Source of the DNA: Muscardinus avellanarius
Taxonomy: Eukaryota > Chordata > Mammalia > Rodentia > Gliridae
Direction of reading: 5' to 3'
Length of the DNA: 64,000 nucleotides
Assembly (NCBI GenBank): GCA_963383645.1
Contig: OY726576.1
Span: 8,732,102 to 8,796,101, forward strand
The translations under genes were made by a program, and so were the position numbers. Positions 1 to 11,067 of the stretch are shown piece after piece (positions within the stretch are counted from its first letter, which is position 1; each line of letters starts with the position of its first letter). Under the pieces are notes generated by a model. The model had not been told where the DNA came from. It saw only the letters and a program-made list of their open reading frames with translations, and ran no database searches.

Positions 1-1444
1 AAAGCACTAACATCATTTTTTTAATCATAAAGTAAAACAGAGTCTAGTCACCTCTAGAGGTTTTGTTGTTACCAGAATACAGCACACATTATAGCATCTG
101 TTATTTTTCATGTTTTCTGTCCTATTTGCTAAAATCTTTGCAATGGGAAAAAAAAAGCTCCAGGGCTAATTAACACTCATCGATTTTGCCTTCAATTTTG
201 ACTATTCAAGAATTACTTATTATTGAGGACTTTTGTGGTTGTGTATGTTTCTTGCCAATAATATCCAACCAGGGGATAGGCAGTGAAAATGAATATTATT
301 AATTAATTAATTAATTTTTTCCTATTGAATAATCCATTATGCAAACTTCAATATTTATCTTTTTGCATTATATTAAAAAGTCTGTCTTCTAGGAGAGTTA
401 AGACACATATCTAGACTTCTGACACCTGGAAGTATTATTTCTTTATTTTTAAAAGCAAAATAAATCCAATATAATCTGGATGTCTCCCTGCAATATCACT
501 AACACTCCAAAGTTGTGAGGAATCCCATTTAGCAGACACTTTTGGAACCCCACTCACATACTGACACCCACCCTACCCCATGTAGTTTTAGTGAACCATT
601 CTGATCATGCCTACTGCTTCTATCTCAAACACGTGCAATTCTCTTCCTGAGGGCTATCTCTGACCCTAGAAGAATACTAGGCACAGAAGGGCAGGCTGTT
701 AAGTGCTGGGGGTTACTACTGTCAAGAGCATCAATGAGAATAGAAAATAAGAGTATATGTACCCTTTGTCTTCACCCCTGGTGGGACATTCTGAGGTGTG
801 TGTCCCATGCCTCTCACAGAGTCCCCCATGGAATTGAGCCTTGGTGATAACACCCTCCATAATTATGCCTTAATTGTTTGATGCCCACCCTCCAAACCCT
901 CACTACATTTCCTGGAATTACTTCCCAAATAAAAAACATGCAGTCAAATGCTCATCTAAGGATGTGACTTTTGGGGAACATACACTGAGACAGCATAGAG
1001 TCGTGTTCCTCAGTACTGCACAACACTCAGGCTTGTGAGACCCTGGGCAGTGGGGGAGATGCCCACTCCTCAGTTCTGGAGGAAATCACCACCGTTGTCC
1101 TTAGACCAAGGCAGCAGGGACATGAGCACCGTGTTGAAGGCAGCTGCAGCTCTGTTTTTTCTTAAAAAGCTTGTAAAACAGCAGGAAACAAGTCCTAGAT
1201 GTGGCCACCATGTCTCCCTGACTGGGATTCTGCCACTGCATGGGCCCTGCATTTCAGAAAGCATCTGAGGGCTTTCAAGGTCCTTTAATGCTCCCCTTCC
1301 CCAAAGCTAGAGAACTGGGCTCTCCCCCACTGTCCCTCAACCTCCATTCCCGCCTCTCTTCTCTAGCTTAAGTGGCTGTACCGAAACTTGGCAGGCTTTC
1401 TCTGTACAGGAAAAGATATTAAATGTTTTCATATTTTCAGGCTC

Positions 1445-1700
1445 TAGAGTCTCTGTCATAGTTATTTGGCCTTGCTGTCATGGAATGAAAGCAACCAGAG
1501 GTCATACATAAGTGGATGAGTGTGGCTGTGTTTCAATACAAGTTTATTTATGGATGCTGAAATATGCATTTTAGATCATTTTTATGAGCCACAAAATATT
1601 TTATTTTAAATTTTAAATCATGTAAAAATGTAAACACCAGTCTTAGCTCATGGGCCATATAAAAAAGTAGGTTACAGACTGGATTTGTCCAGTGGTCCAA
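1445..1700 (+). repeat. Old DNA-transposon-like (hAT/MER-type) repeat
   Basis: The text passes through 'gtggctgtgtttcaatacaagtt' type wording, a 'gagccacaaaatatttta' stretch and 'ggatttgtccagtgg' near the end. This follows the order of a common ancient mammalian MER element. The copy is diverged and its exact family is uncertain. It lies in the downstream flank of PLCB4. Confidence 0.45.
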
Positions 1701-2169
1701 AACATTTCTCAAAAGCAAAGTCCTGTTTAGATTTTTTTTATCCTGCTAAACTCCATTTTGATTGGTGTTATTTAAACCAAACCTAATTAATGTTAGGGAT
1801 GCATGGGATTTATCGAGTTCGGATGTATTATCAACAAATAAATCCTCCAAGGGCAGGGATAATATCCATTTGCATTTTCCTCATGTGGTGTGGTACATAA
1901 ATTAATTAATGATAGCACCCAAAGCAGGAAGCTTATTATTTGTTCTTTACTCTGCTAAGTGCTATGCTGTGGGGCTTACTCAATCATTTCCTTATTTGAA
2001 GAAGAAATGATAAAACCCATACTAATAGGTTGCCATGACAATTAAATGGCGTTGTGTCTTTAGCAATGCTCTGTATTGTAATTGTATAAAGTCAGGTGTA
2101 TTGTGATCATGGTTTTTAGATATAAGATATGATAATCATTGTCACATCATTGTGCTTCTGAAGAGAAGA

Positions 2170-2330
2170 TAAATTTGGAGTCTGGAGAATAGATCTATTC
2201 TTTACTTTCTCACTGTGTTGCTTTATGACCTTGAATTCAACATCTATAGAATGATAGTAATATGTTTGACTTGTCTGTAACTTGAAGATTAAATGAGAGA
2301 AATTAAAAATGTTATAAACATGTTAGAATT
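2170..2330 (+). repeat. MIR-like SINE fragment
   Basis: The order is that of a MIR core and tail: 'gaccttgaattcaa', then 'tagaatgatagtaata', then 'gaagattaaatgagag'. It resembles the MIR wording 'tctgtaaaatggggataataa...aggattaaatgaga'. It is an ancient, diverged copy. Confidence 0.6.
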
Positions 2331-2358
2331 ATTTTTGACATTTAGGGGTGTATGTTAG

Positions 2359-2406
2359 GTGTGTGTGTGTGCATGTGTGCATGCATGTGCACACACACAT
2401 ATACAT
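2359..2406 (+). repeat. TG/CA alternating purine-pyrimidine tract
   Basis: A run of TG steps changes to CA steps around 'gcatgtgtgcatgcatgtgcacacacac'. The junction is partly palindromic and could adopt Z-DNA, but no function is evident. Confidence 0.7.
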
Positions 2407-2611
2407 GTAGGCAAAAATCCAAGATGGCTCCAATATCTCTATATGCTTATTTTACATATACTTTGTATAATTCCTTTGTGTTGTACATGGGCAGGACAAG
2501 AATATGGTGGATTTTACTACGTTAGATAATATCATATAATGAAGCTGAGGGAATTTTGAAGATAAATTATAATTTCAAACTAGTCAACTTTGAGCTAATC
2601 AAAAGGGATAT

Positions 2612-2796
2612 CGCCGGGCTTGGTGGCACATGCTTTTAATCCCCATGCTTGGGAGGCAGAGACAGGAAGATCGGGCTGGTTTGAAGCCAGTCTTGCTGGC
2701 TTAAGAGACCCTGTTTCCAAATAAAAAATATAAAATAGGTCTGGGAGAGTAACATGGAGGTAGAAGGGTTTCCAGGAACCCCAGTACCACCAAAAA
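2612..2796 (+). mobile_element. B1-dID-type SINE, young subfamily
   Basis: The copy is full length, from 'cgccgggcttggtggc' to 'ccccagtaccacc' plus a short A tail. It carries the markers of the young subfamily seen here: 'gctggcttaagagaccctg' and 'cttccaggaacccc' (one base varies). It is followed at once by an L1 3' end. Confidence 0.9.
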
Positions 2797-2805
2797 GATT
2801 TGCAC

Positions 2806-3031
2806 ATGATGTACTTTAACAAACATATCAATGTCAATCACTAAGCCAAACATGAGAAGGAGAGCGGGGAGGGAATGGGGTGGGAATTGGGTAAGGGGTA
2901 ATTGGGGGATGTGTGCATGTCTGCCTCCACCATCTTGTACCCTATCAAGGTGTATGACTGCAATGCACCATGGCATCATATATATATGATCTCAAATCAT
3001 ATATATATGATGCATCTCAGAGGCTCAAATC

Positions 3032-3078
<47 letters not shown>

Positions 3079-3212
3079 GGTATGATTGCCAATATCACTA
3101 GGTGTACTGGGAAGAGGCTAGCGGGGTAAGTGATGTGGGCATGTTTGTTTGTATCACTTTGTATTTATGATGTGTAATTACAGTGCACCAATAAAATGTT
3201 TATTTAAAAAAA
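2806..3212 (+). mobile_element. L1 3'-end fragment with internal AT-rich expansion
   Basis: It contains the G-rich 3'UTR tract common to the L1 tails in this window ('gagcggggagggaatgggg'), then 'ccaccatcttgtacc' and 'tgtatgactgcaatgcacca'. The 3' end (near 3185) with 'gcaccaataaaa' and an A tail is separated from this by an inverted repeat and a (TA)n array. Confidence 0.7.
2974..3075. repeat. 17-bp inverted repeat followed by (TA)n
   Basis: Arms 2974-2990 and 2996-3012 are perfectly complementary around the loop ctcaa. A (TA)n array of about 42 bp follows at 3034-3075. Both can form cruciforms and tend to be unstable in length. Confidence 0.9.
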
Positions 3213-3475
3213 CATGTTATATAGGGAGGAGTAAGGGGATAGGGAGGCAGGGAAGTTAAAGCAGAAGGTGATTGTCGGATGAGAAAATTAGTTGAAAACA
3301 CCACCAGTTCAGATTAGAGAAAAAAACAAATAGAGCCACAGAAAGTTATGAAAGAAAACAGACCTGGGCAGATGTCATGCAAAGACATTGAACACAAGGC
3401 TTTGTAGTTCAGTGGAGTTAGCATCACTCAGTGCAGGAGAAAATCATTCTCACTGATAGCAGTGATTCCAGTGGC

Positions 3476-3479
<4 letters not shown>

Positions 3480-3521
<42 letters not shown>

Positions 3522-3777
3522 GTACTGGGGGTGGAACCCAGGGGCTTTTCTAGGCCTATTTTATATTTTATTATTTATATTTATTTATATTATATATATT
3601 ATATATATACATATTTTATATTTATTTCCCAGACCTATTTTATATTTTGTTTGGAAACGGGGCCTCACTAAGTTGCTGAGAGCCTCACTAAGTAGCCGAG
3701 GCTGGCTTCAAACCTGTACGATCCTCCTATCAGCCTCCCAAGCATTGGGATTACAAGCGTGCGCCACCACGCCCGAC
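3480..3777 (-). mobile_element. (GT)n microsatellite fused to the 3' end of a minus-strand SINE
   Basis: The (GT)n run (3480-3514) passes almost directly into 'ggtactgggg', which is the reverse of the SINE 3' end. The SINE continues to 'gcgccaccacgcccgac'. Its A-rich middle has expanded to an AT-rich stretch, and the 'agacctattttatatttt' segment is duplicated. Confidence 0.9.
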
Positions 3778-3859
3778 TCCATTAGCTTTTTAAAGTGTGC
3801 GGTCTCTAGGGCTTTCTACTCCCAGACTTGAGTTGGATCCGATATTTCTGTATACCAAA

Positions 3860-4240
3860 TAACCCTGCATCTCAGAGGCTCAAATCAACATTCACTTACT
3901 ATTTCTCATGAGCGCATGGGCTAGCTGAGTGGTCCCATGGTCTGGGAAAAGCATGGGTGATGTGCTGTGGGCTCATGCATCAGCTGTGCATTGATGATAC
4001 TCAACTCCACAGATCTTCCACTTCTGCCAGCTGCCCAGGCTCTACCTGGTCTCATAGCAGTGGCAGAGATCCAAAGGGAAGAACAAGGATGTGCCTCTGC
4101 TTGAGTGAAGTTTGCTGCCACCCTGTCAGCCAAAGCAAATGATGTGGTCAAGTTCACGGTGCAGGACATTGGACATAGTACATGATACGTGTGGCCATTA
4201 GTGTAATCCATCTACTGGGTAGGCATGACCTAACACTGCA
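3860..4240. repeat. Probable ancient interspersed repeat, family not identified
   Basis: The text includes 'actatttctcatgagcgcat', 'gggctagctgagtggt' and 'cagccaaagcaaatgatgtgg'. These resemble an old mammal-wide element whose name I cannot fix. Its first 23 nt (3866-3888) recur exactly at 3011-3033. Confidence 0.4.
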
Positions 4241-4367
4241 ATTGCTGATCATTTTTCTAAATAATACATTGCCATTCAAATAAAACTAAAAGTGTAGTGT
4301 ATATGGGTGAGCAAATAAGGCAACCTACCAGAGGAAATAGGAGGGGTGAAGAGGAACATTCTCTAAT

Positions 4368-4556
4368 GCACATGATGTACTTTTAACGGACATATCAATG
4401 TCAATCACTAAGTAAAACATGAGAAGGAGGGATGGGGAGGCAGTGGAGAGGAATCAGGTAGGGGCTAACTGGGGGATGTGTGTATGTCTGCCCCCACCAT
4501 CTTGTACCCCATTAAGGTGTATGACTACAATGCACCAATAAAAGAATTTAAAAAGA
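4368..4556 (+). mobile_element. L1 3'-end fragment (5'-truncated)
   Basis: It shows the shared tail layout: 'acatatcaatgtcaatcacta', a G-rich polypurine tract, 'caccatcttgtacccc', 'gtatgactacaatgcaccaa', then 'taaaag' and an A-rich end. It holds only the last 190 bases or so of the element. Confidence 0.8.
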
Positions 4557-4801
4557 GTGAGCGCCTCATAAATATTTAATCAATAAAAATAATGTGAGTT
4601 TGATGAAGATATGTCTAACATAACTGTCCATATCCATCAGTGAAGGTAGTAGAAGTGAACACATAATATAGTACATCCTGTAGAGATCAATGTTATGAGC
4701 ACCACATCTTAGCAAAATACTAAGGTTTCATTGAGGGAAAAATTAAATACAGAAGTGTAAAAAGTTGTGTGTAAATCCTGAGAACATTAAATATATGTTA
4801 T

Positions 4802-5202
4802 CTAGGTATGGTAATGCATGCCTGTAATCTCAATACTTGAGAGGCTTTGACAGGAGGATCAAAGATTTGAGGCCAATCTCAGCAATTCAGCAAGACCCTA
4901 AGAAACCTAGAGAGACCCTGTTTCAAAATAAAAAGTATAATAGCCGGGCATGGTGGCGCACACTTGTAATCCCCGCGCTTGGGAGGCAGAGGCAGGAGGA
5001 TCGAGGCCAGCCATGCTGGCTTAAGAGACCCTGTTTCAAAAATATAGAAAATAGGTCTGGGAGTGTAGCCCAGAGGTAGAAGGGCTTCCAGGAACCCCAG
5101 TACCACCAAAAAATAATAAAAAATAATAAAAAAAAGTAAAATAGGGTCACGGTGTAGTTCAGAGGTAGAATGCCGCTGGGTTTAATCCCCAGTACCAAAA
5201 CC
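4802..5202 (+). mobile_element. Older SINE split by a younger SINE
   Basis: The left half (4802-4940) and right half (5140-5202, 'gtagttcagaggtagaatgc' to 'ccccagtacc') belong to one old B1-dID copy. They are separated by a younger copy inserted in its A-rich linker. Confidence 0.85.
4942..5130 (+). mobile_element. Young-subfamily SINE nested in the older SINE
   Basis: It runs from 'agccgggcatggtggcgcac' to 'ccccagtaccacc' with an A/T-rich tail, and has the 'ctggcttaagagaccc' and 'cttccagg' markers. The flanks 'aaaaagtataat' and 'aaaaagtaaaat' look like a slightly diverged target duplication. Confidence 0.9.
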
Positions 5203-5356
5203 CAAGATGAAATCAGCCCAAACAAACAAACAAGGATAAATAGTAAGCATTTTGATTCATCAGTATTATATTTCCTCATTCCCATTATGTGATATCAAGT
5301 TCAGGGTTGAACCATAGTTAAATTCTCCACTTTCCCTTTATGTTTTGGTATATTCT

Positions 5357-5520
5357 TTTTTAAAAATTTTAAGTTTTTAATTGGTGCATTGGCATACAAG
5401 ATGGTGGAGGCATACATGCACACATCACTCATTTAGCCCTTCCCAGTTCCCACCCCATCCCCTCCCCCTCCCTTAGTGGTTGACTTTGTTATGTTTGTGA
5501 ATGTAGATGTAGTTCAGTGG
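5357..5520 (-). mobile_element. 164-bp L1 3' end, antisense, with perfect target duplication
   Basis: This is the reverse complement of the L1 tail: 'attggtgcattggcatac', 'caagatggtgga', then a C-rich tract. It is flanked by the direct repeat tttggtatattct at 5344-5356 and 5521-5533. That shows target-primed insertion of a severely 5'-truncated copy. Confidence 0.9.
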
Positions 5521-6000
5521 TTTGGTATATTCTAATTCACTCAAAGCTTGGGTCACAGTGTCAGTGACTAGATAATAAAGTATTAATTTGGCCTCCTTTG
5601 ACATTTTTCCCCAAAATTTTTATTGCATTGTGGTGGAGAATCAAAACCCTTCCAGGGTAAAGTAAACCAGGGACTGTCCTTCACTCTGCATTCTGAGAGA
5701 GCAGAGAAGAGCAGAAGAGACATCATTTGCTGAGATGGGTACAGACACCCCTATTTTTTCTTTTAATGTAAAATCAATAATGCTGCTATTTTAAACCACC
5801 TCCTTGTTCCCTCCTCCAATATGTTTTCATTATTCAAACCTGTGGAGCAGAACACTCTTTACAAAATATTATTACAGGAGGTGGCTCACAAATATTCATC
5901 CCAGAGGCATCGATTCAGATTTATTATGACATTAAAGATACAATTATTAAAGTTTGTGCTTGAGACTTTGTTGAACACCAAGCATCAAGAAAAAATTGAA

Positions 6001-6187
6001 AGCTAGGTGTGATGGTGTACACTTGTAATCCCAGCATTCGGGAGAATGAGAAAGGAGGATTGCGGTTTGAGGACAGCCTCAGCTACTTAGTGAGGCCCTT
6101 TGCAACTCAGTGAGACCCTGCTTCAAAATAAAGAATAAAAATTAGGGCTTGGGGTGTAGCTTGAAGGTCAAAGTACTGGGAAAAAAG
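6001..6187 (+). mobile_element. B1-dID-type SINE (older subfamily)
   Basis: It runs from 'agctaggtgtgatggtgtac' through 'cagctacttagtgaggccct' and 'gagaccctgcttcaaaataa' to a decayed tail. It is diverged, hence old. Confidence 0.85.
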
Positions 6188-6692
6188 AAGGCTGAAAAAC
6201 GTAAGGTTCTCTGATAGTCTTACAAAAGTAATGGTGCATGAGGAGTTATTTGGGGTTTGAAATGAGGCATCCCTAAATAAAATAACTTCAATAATGACAT
6301 GATTCAGGCAACCCCACTCTCCATGGTCACTCCTTGTGATGATGAGGCCACGCTACTAGTGCCCGACAGCCTTGGCCATAGTTGGGACTATCTTAAAAGG
6401 ACACTGCCAGAATTGTAGAATATTGTTTCTCTTGGAATTTTAGACACATTACCAAAAGGTCATTTTAGACTTTCGTTAAGGTTTTCAAAGACATTTCCTG
6501 TCTACGAGGCTACCCAGGCACAAATTCTAAAATTTATCTCACAGAAAATAATGTAAGTAGTCATTAAAGAAGTATCAACTTCTTTGAAAAGCAAATAAAC
6601 TCATCACCAAGAAATGACAAATGTATGAGGTGATGAATGCATTAGACACTTGGATTTTTCCATTACAAAATGTATACACGTGTCAAAACATC

Positions 6693-6875
6693 ACATGGTG
6701 GCTCATGCCTGTGGTCGCAGTGTTTGGAGGGCTGAGACAGGAGGATCACAGGTTCGAGGCCAGCCTCAGTGACTTGGCAGGGCCCTTTTTCAAGGTAAAA
6801 AAAAAAAAGGTGGTCTGTGGGTTTAACTCAGAGGTAGAGTACCCTAAGTTCAGCCCCTAGCACCAGAAAAAAAAA
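6693..6875 (+). mobile_element. B1-dID-type SINE (diverged)
   Basis: The head 'acatggtggctcatgcctgt', the middle 'gttcgaggccagcctcagtg' and the tail 'aactcagaggtagagtac...cccctagcacc' plus poly(A) are all recognisable. Flanks 'aacatcacat' and 'aaaatcacac' may be a worn target duplication. Confidence 0.8.
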
Positions 6876-7032
6876 TCACACGGTATCCCCAAAATACAGT
6901 ATACACACTCATTATGTCAGTTTTTAAAATAATTAAAAATAATTTGCCTTCTCAGCACTCCGGGCTTACATGACATTAATAAATTGATAACAATTTTGTT
7001 ATTACATAGTTGAACAAATTGTTTTTCTATTT

Positions 7033-7206
7033 TGCGGTACTGGGGATTTAACTAGAGGTGCCCTGCCATTGAGCTACACTCCCAGTTCTTTTTCCTTTTT
7101 TGAGACAGGGTCTTGCTAAGCTGCCTTGATTGACCTTGAACTTGCAATTCTTCTACTCCCATCCCTAGAGTCACTGGAATTGCAGGCATGCATCACTGAG
7201 TCCAGC
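7033..7206 (-). mobile_element. B1-dID-type SINE, antisense
   Basis: It starts with 'gcggtactggggatttaact' (reverse of the 3' tail) and ends near 'gcaggcatgcatcactgagt' (reverse of the head). It is an old copy. Confidence 0.85.
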
Positions 7207-7672
7207 ACAAAATTCTTGATCTGCTAGTTTGGTTGCATTAAGTGCAAATTACTTGAACAACATAACTTATAAATAAAAATAAGCTTTATACCTTTCCTAC
7301 ACTTAAACAAGTCTTCACTATTATCTTTTTATATCAGGCCCATATCTGTATAAGACAAAAACAGCTACTATTTAATCTCTATCTTATTAAGCTCTTAATT
7401 ATTATAGAATCTTCCCATGCCTTTTATTCAGTCTTCCGCATTTGTGCATGGAAAACCTTATTTCTGTTCAAACCAATTCTATCAATGTATTATATATGTA
7501 ACTGTAGAGGTACTTTAGATTTTTGCTTTTGTAATAAATAAGATGCTGAAATAATAATAAAATTAATATTAAAAATAGAAGCAAATGAAATCTGAAAAAA
7601 TTAGTCTAGAATGATGGATAAGTCTTAACTTTAAAGTTAAGTCTTGCACTTTAAAAAAAGTATAAATTAAAA

Positions 7673-7850
7673 AGGAGTGGTGGTGCATGCCTGTGAATCC
7701 CAGTCCTTGGGAGGCTGAGACAGGAAAATGGCAGGTTTGAGGACACACTTGTCAACTTAGCAAAAGCCTACCTGTTTCAAAATAAAAAGGGTTGGGGATG
7801 TAGCCTGGAGGTAGACTGCCCCTGGATTCAATCCCCAGTACCAAAAAAAA
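7673..7850 (+). mobile_element. B1-dID-type SINE with target duplication
   Basis: The head 'gagtggtggtgcatgcctgt' leads to the tail 'atccccagtacc' and poly(A). 'aaaaaaagtataaat' occurs on both sides (near 7654 and 7844), consistent with a target-site duplication. Confidence 0.9.
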
Positions 7851-7939
7851 GTATAAATAGATGCATTAGGAAGTGTAGACTACTTCTTGCTTTGGGGAAC
7901 AAGGGAGCTTTGTGCAGGTGGCGATTTCAGAAGGATTTT

Positions 7940-8040
7940 GTTTCGTTTTGATTTTTGTTTCGCAGTGCTGAGGAATTGAACACAGGGTCTTATGCATGCT
8001 AGGTAAGCACTCTAACCATGAGTTGTATCCTCAGTCTTGG
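7940..8040 (-). mobile_element. ID/tRNA-type SINE fragment, antisense
   Basis: It reads 'gaattgaacacagggtctta', 'tgcatgctaggtaagcactc', 'taaccatgagttgtatcc'. This is the reverse of a tRNA-derived ID-like monomer (A-box/B-box region) without the 7SL-like half. Confidence 0.7.
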
Positions 8041-8544
8041 AAGTTGCTTTTTAAGTATTTATAGAACATTATTATGGAATGTAGCTAGAAAATGTGTGTG
8101 TGTGTGTATGTGTGTGTGTGTGTTGTGTGTCTGTGAATAGAGAGTAGTGATACATTCAGACTGGCATCTGTGAGTGGGCAGGCTGGGGCTATAAACTGTT
8201 GTTTTTGGTAATTCTAACCTTCCTCTTTAGATAGCGAATAGGAATTTCACATTTACAAACAGAATGGTAACATGATTAGAGCTGTCATTTAGGAGATTAA
8301 TCTGTGTGGAGAAGGGACTTGGAGGGCAAGAGAAGTGACTAGGAACATTAACATTCTGGGTGTTAAGGAATGAGAGAAGTTGTAAGGGAGGAGAGGAAGT
8401 TCACAAGACAGGGAGTCTAGAGTTCACAGAATTGATCAACAGATTGACGATGGGAGCAAATGACACAGAGCAGAACAATACTGCCCCAAGGTCTGGCATC
8501 GGCTATGGACTATCAAAATCATGGGAGAGGACAGATGGAGAGTG

Positions 8545-8546
<2 letters not shown>

Positions 8547-8601
<55 letters not shown>
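8547..8601. repeat. (TC)n microsatellite
   Basis: About 55 bp of pure TC dinucleotides, ending at taattaatta. No gene context; it lies in the downstream flank. Confidence 0.98.
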
Positions 8602-8602
<1 letters not shown>

Positions 8603-8765
8603 ATTAATTACATGCAATTTGCACATGGGCTGTTTATTTAACACTTGGCAATCTGAAAAAAAAACCAGAGCTTAGGGGAAGATGATCAAGGAAGAAGTCA
8701 TAGATTAGAATATGTGCAGATAAATATAAATTGAAGATATATGAATAAATCAAACACCCATGGAA

Positions 8766-8965
8766 AAACATACACTTGTAATCCCAGTACTAGGGAGGCT
8801 GAGACAGGAGGATTGAAGGTTTGAGAACAGCCTAAGCAAGTAGTGGCACGCTCATCAACCTATAAAATTTTGATTCAAAATAAAAATAAAATAAGGCTGG
8901 GGGTGTAGCTTGGATATAGAATTCCCCGAGGTTCAATCATCAGTACCACAAAAAATAAAAAAAAG
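8766..8965 (+). mobile_element. B1-dID-type SINE, 'agcaagtagtgg' subfamily
   Basis: The middle reads 'cctaagcaagtagtggcacg' and 'ctcatcaacct', a variant shared only with the copy at 38207. It ends in 'atcagtaccac' and a poly(A) tail. Confidence 0.85.
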
Positions 8966-9514
8966 GAAAAGAAAGATTTCTTTCTTTTTTTGAATTGCTT
9001 TTTATGATGGAGGAAGGGGATGAAAAGCAGATATGAAATGATCAAAAAGGGGGGAAATTAGTAGTTCTCAAAAGCAAAGACAGGAAGAGTCAAGTGACTC
9101 TGGCAAGGACTTTAGAAGGGGACTTAACCTGAGCTCTTGGATGAGGCCATTTGATTTGATGAAGAGAAGCCAATCATAATCTTTGAAAATTGACAATCTA
9201 AGTGGGGATTTAACCACTTTTTTTTTCACATGTTAGTGCTAAAAGATGTGTAATCTGTCTTCCTTATTTTACAGATAAGGGAGGTGGGAACCAAAGACAT
9301 TTTAATGAAGACAGCTCAAATAATAAATGCAAGAAAAAGAAAAATCAAGTCCATTGCCTGAGTAAGCTAAGTAGAATCAGTGTGCTTTGTGTTATTGTGG
9401 GGAGGGCATGTTGGGAGCATAAACTAAGTCCTTTTCGGAAATAATAAAGTCATTATTCAAGAACAAGGCAACAAGCTCATGAGAAAGCATCCTGGAAGAA
9501 AATACTCTGACCAG
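8966..9514. other. Unique downstream flank of PLCB4
   Basis: AT-rich unique sequence between the last SINE and the inferred PLCB4 polyadenylation site. I see no gene, RNA or recognisable repeat in it. Confidence 0.5.
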
Positions 9515-9534
9515 TGTCAGATGTGTTTTCATTT

Positions 9535-9540
9535 TTTATT
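9535..9540 (-). terminator. PLCB4: Candidate distal PLCB4 polyadenylation signal
   Basis: tttatt on the plus strand gives AATAAA in gene sense, within 'aataaaaaatgaaaacac'. Cleavage would be expected 10-30 nt downstream, near 9510-9525. The choice of this signal is inferred from position and composition only. Confidence 0.45.
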
Positions 9541-10033
9541 AGAGAAGTTGGAAGTTGAATTTCGATATTGACGGCGTCATCATTTTCTCTGCTTTGTTCA
9601 AGAGGAACACACAGGATCGATTTGTACAAGCATATACAACAATTCAGTTGGCGTTTTGTGCCCTAACATCAGTGATCTGATTGGTTCTAGGCTACCAGGT
9701 CTCCATGCGCTCCAGGCTTTAGTGCCGTGGCTCGGGTCCCAGTGTTAAACTTCTTCATGCACTGTCTGCGTCAAGAGGACAGCAGGCAGAAAGACCATGC
9801 AAAGTAACACTGTAGCAAATTGTTTGGATATTTAACAGACATAAAAAGGTATTTCCTGATATGAAATTCTGAAAATCTGCATAAATATTTTTGTGTAAAA
9901 TTAAATTAGTTATGTATTTTTCAAACTAGAACTTGAAGTATCAAGAATGCCCACATAATTCATATACACATATATATAGACTTTTTCAGTATGCTAAAAG
10001 TCTTGGTAGTCAAATTATATTCTGTGCCATACA

Positions 10034-10039
10034 TTTATT
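10034..10039 (-). terminator. PLCB4: Candidate proximal PLCB4 polyadenylation signal
   Basis: tttatt on the plus strand reads AATAAA in gene sense. Use of this site would shorten the 3'UTR to roughly 0.95 kb. Nothing in the sequence shows which signal is preferred. Confidence 0.3.
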
Positions 10040-10978
10040 TAACCAGTATTGATTTGGCATTAGGTTAATTGTGTCTGAATGAGTTAGTCTTAACTGGTGC
10101 TTGTGTATCATGCAAAACATAGTTCTAGTATTCCTGTTTACTAATCTTGTCTTGTGGCAATGCTTAGATGATTTTGCTCTATGACAGTGTGAATTAAGAA
10201 GTATAAATATTTTATACATGGTCACATTTACAAACGTTTGCCAATAACCACTTCACAATCATTATGGTGTAATAGTGAATTATAATATCTGGAATCTGCT
10301 GAAGCAATTCCTATAATGCAGTGCCAGGTGTAAACTTCCTTGAATGGACCTAACAGAGTTTCCCTTTGAGCAGTGATGAGTTTTGGCACAGGTACACTCT
10401 TCTGTTCTATATTGTTCTAATAATTTCCACAACTTTTACAGGAAATTAGCTTCTTACAGCATGGTAAAGACATGGCACTTACTGATGAGGTAACTTAGAG
10501 AAAAATTCTGCAAAATTATTTGTCTTTCAGACCACAACTTCTGCTAATAAATTTGTAGACAGAGTTTTTGTTTTGTTCTAGTGCATGCACTTGCTATTAA
10601 ACTGCTAATGCACTATTTTTTTTTTTTTGCTGCCACTCAAACATGTTCTAAATGCACCACAAAGCAGAGTTGTTAACACCAAGCTCATTTACTTGTGATG
10701 GTTTCTCACAGCAAACATGTTTAAGTTGTATTATCAACACTTAAACTCTGCCTTATTGGAACAGGAGATTTTTGTAGATTTGCAGCTACTTTGGGTTGGT
10801 AAAGAAACTTCAATACGCAAATCGTTAAATGGAAATCCATAAGTCATTCTGAGTCTCTGTGATTTCAGGTAACATCTTGTCTACACATAAAGGAAACACA
10901 AAAGAAAATAGCTTTCGTCCGTGGATGTTTTGTCCAGAAGTTGGGAGTGATCTTTTGATGTTTTGTGGTTTTCTTGCT

Positions 10979-11067
10979 TCAGTTTGCATTTTGGAGTTTC
11001 ACACTACTGTTGCTGGTCTGCGGTCCATCTCGGCTTCCAATTTCACCATCTGCTGCATCTCCTTCGC
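10979..11067 (-). CDS. PLCB4: PLCB4 terminal exon, read in two frames (two C-termini)
   Basis: In gene sense the acceptor 'ggtgttatag' is followed by GCGAAGGAG. Joined directly to the exon at 16442-16528, it is read from its first base and gives 22 residues starting AKEMQQMV and ending in ATVV, with a stop at 10999-11001. That tail is the PDZ-ligand C-terminus I know for PLC-beta-4. Joined to the 37-nt cassette exon (13207-13243), it is read in another frame. That gives [13 protein letters not shown] through KLQNAN, with a stop at 10979-10981. Both frames are intact, and the two predicted products differ in length by 19 residues. This matches my memory of PLCB4 isoforms of about 1175 and 1194 residues. 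Confidence 0.95.

Larger units (their letters stand above)
9515..10978 (-). other. PLCB4: PLCB4 3' untranslated region (distal end inferred)
   Basis: This is the sequence following the later of the two alternative stop codons, in gene sense. It is free of SINEs and L1 across its whole length and AT-rich, with several ATTTA-type motifs in gene sense. A second AATAAA candidate lies at 10034-10039 and would give a shorter UTR of about 0.95 kb. The distal end rests only on the AATAAA at 9535. Confidence 0.55.

Noticed and set aside
7940..8040. Possible tRNA gene
   Set aside because: The tRNA-like boxes belong to an ID-type SINE. There is no complete cloverleaf.
1..9500. Possible neighbouring gene downstream of PLCB4 (LAMP5 in other mammals)
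   Set aside because: No LAMP5-like coding text was seen. In human the gene lies tens of kilobases away, as I recall.
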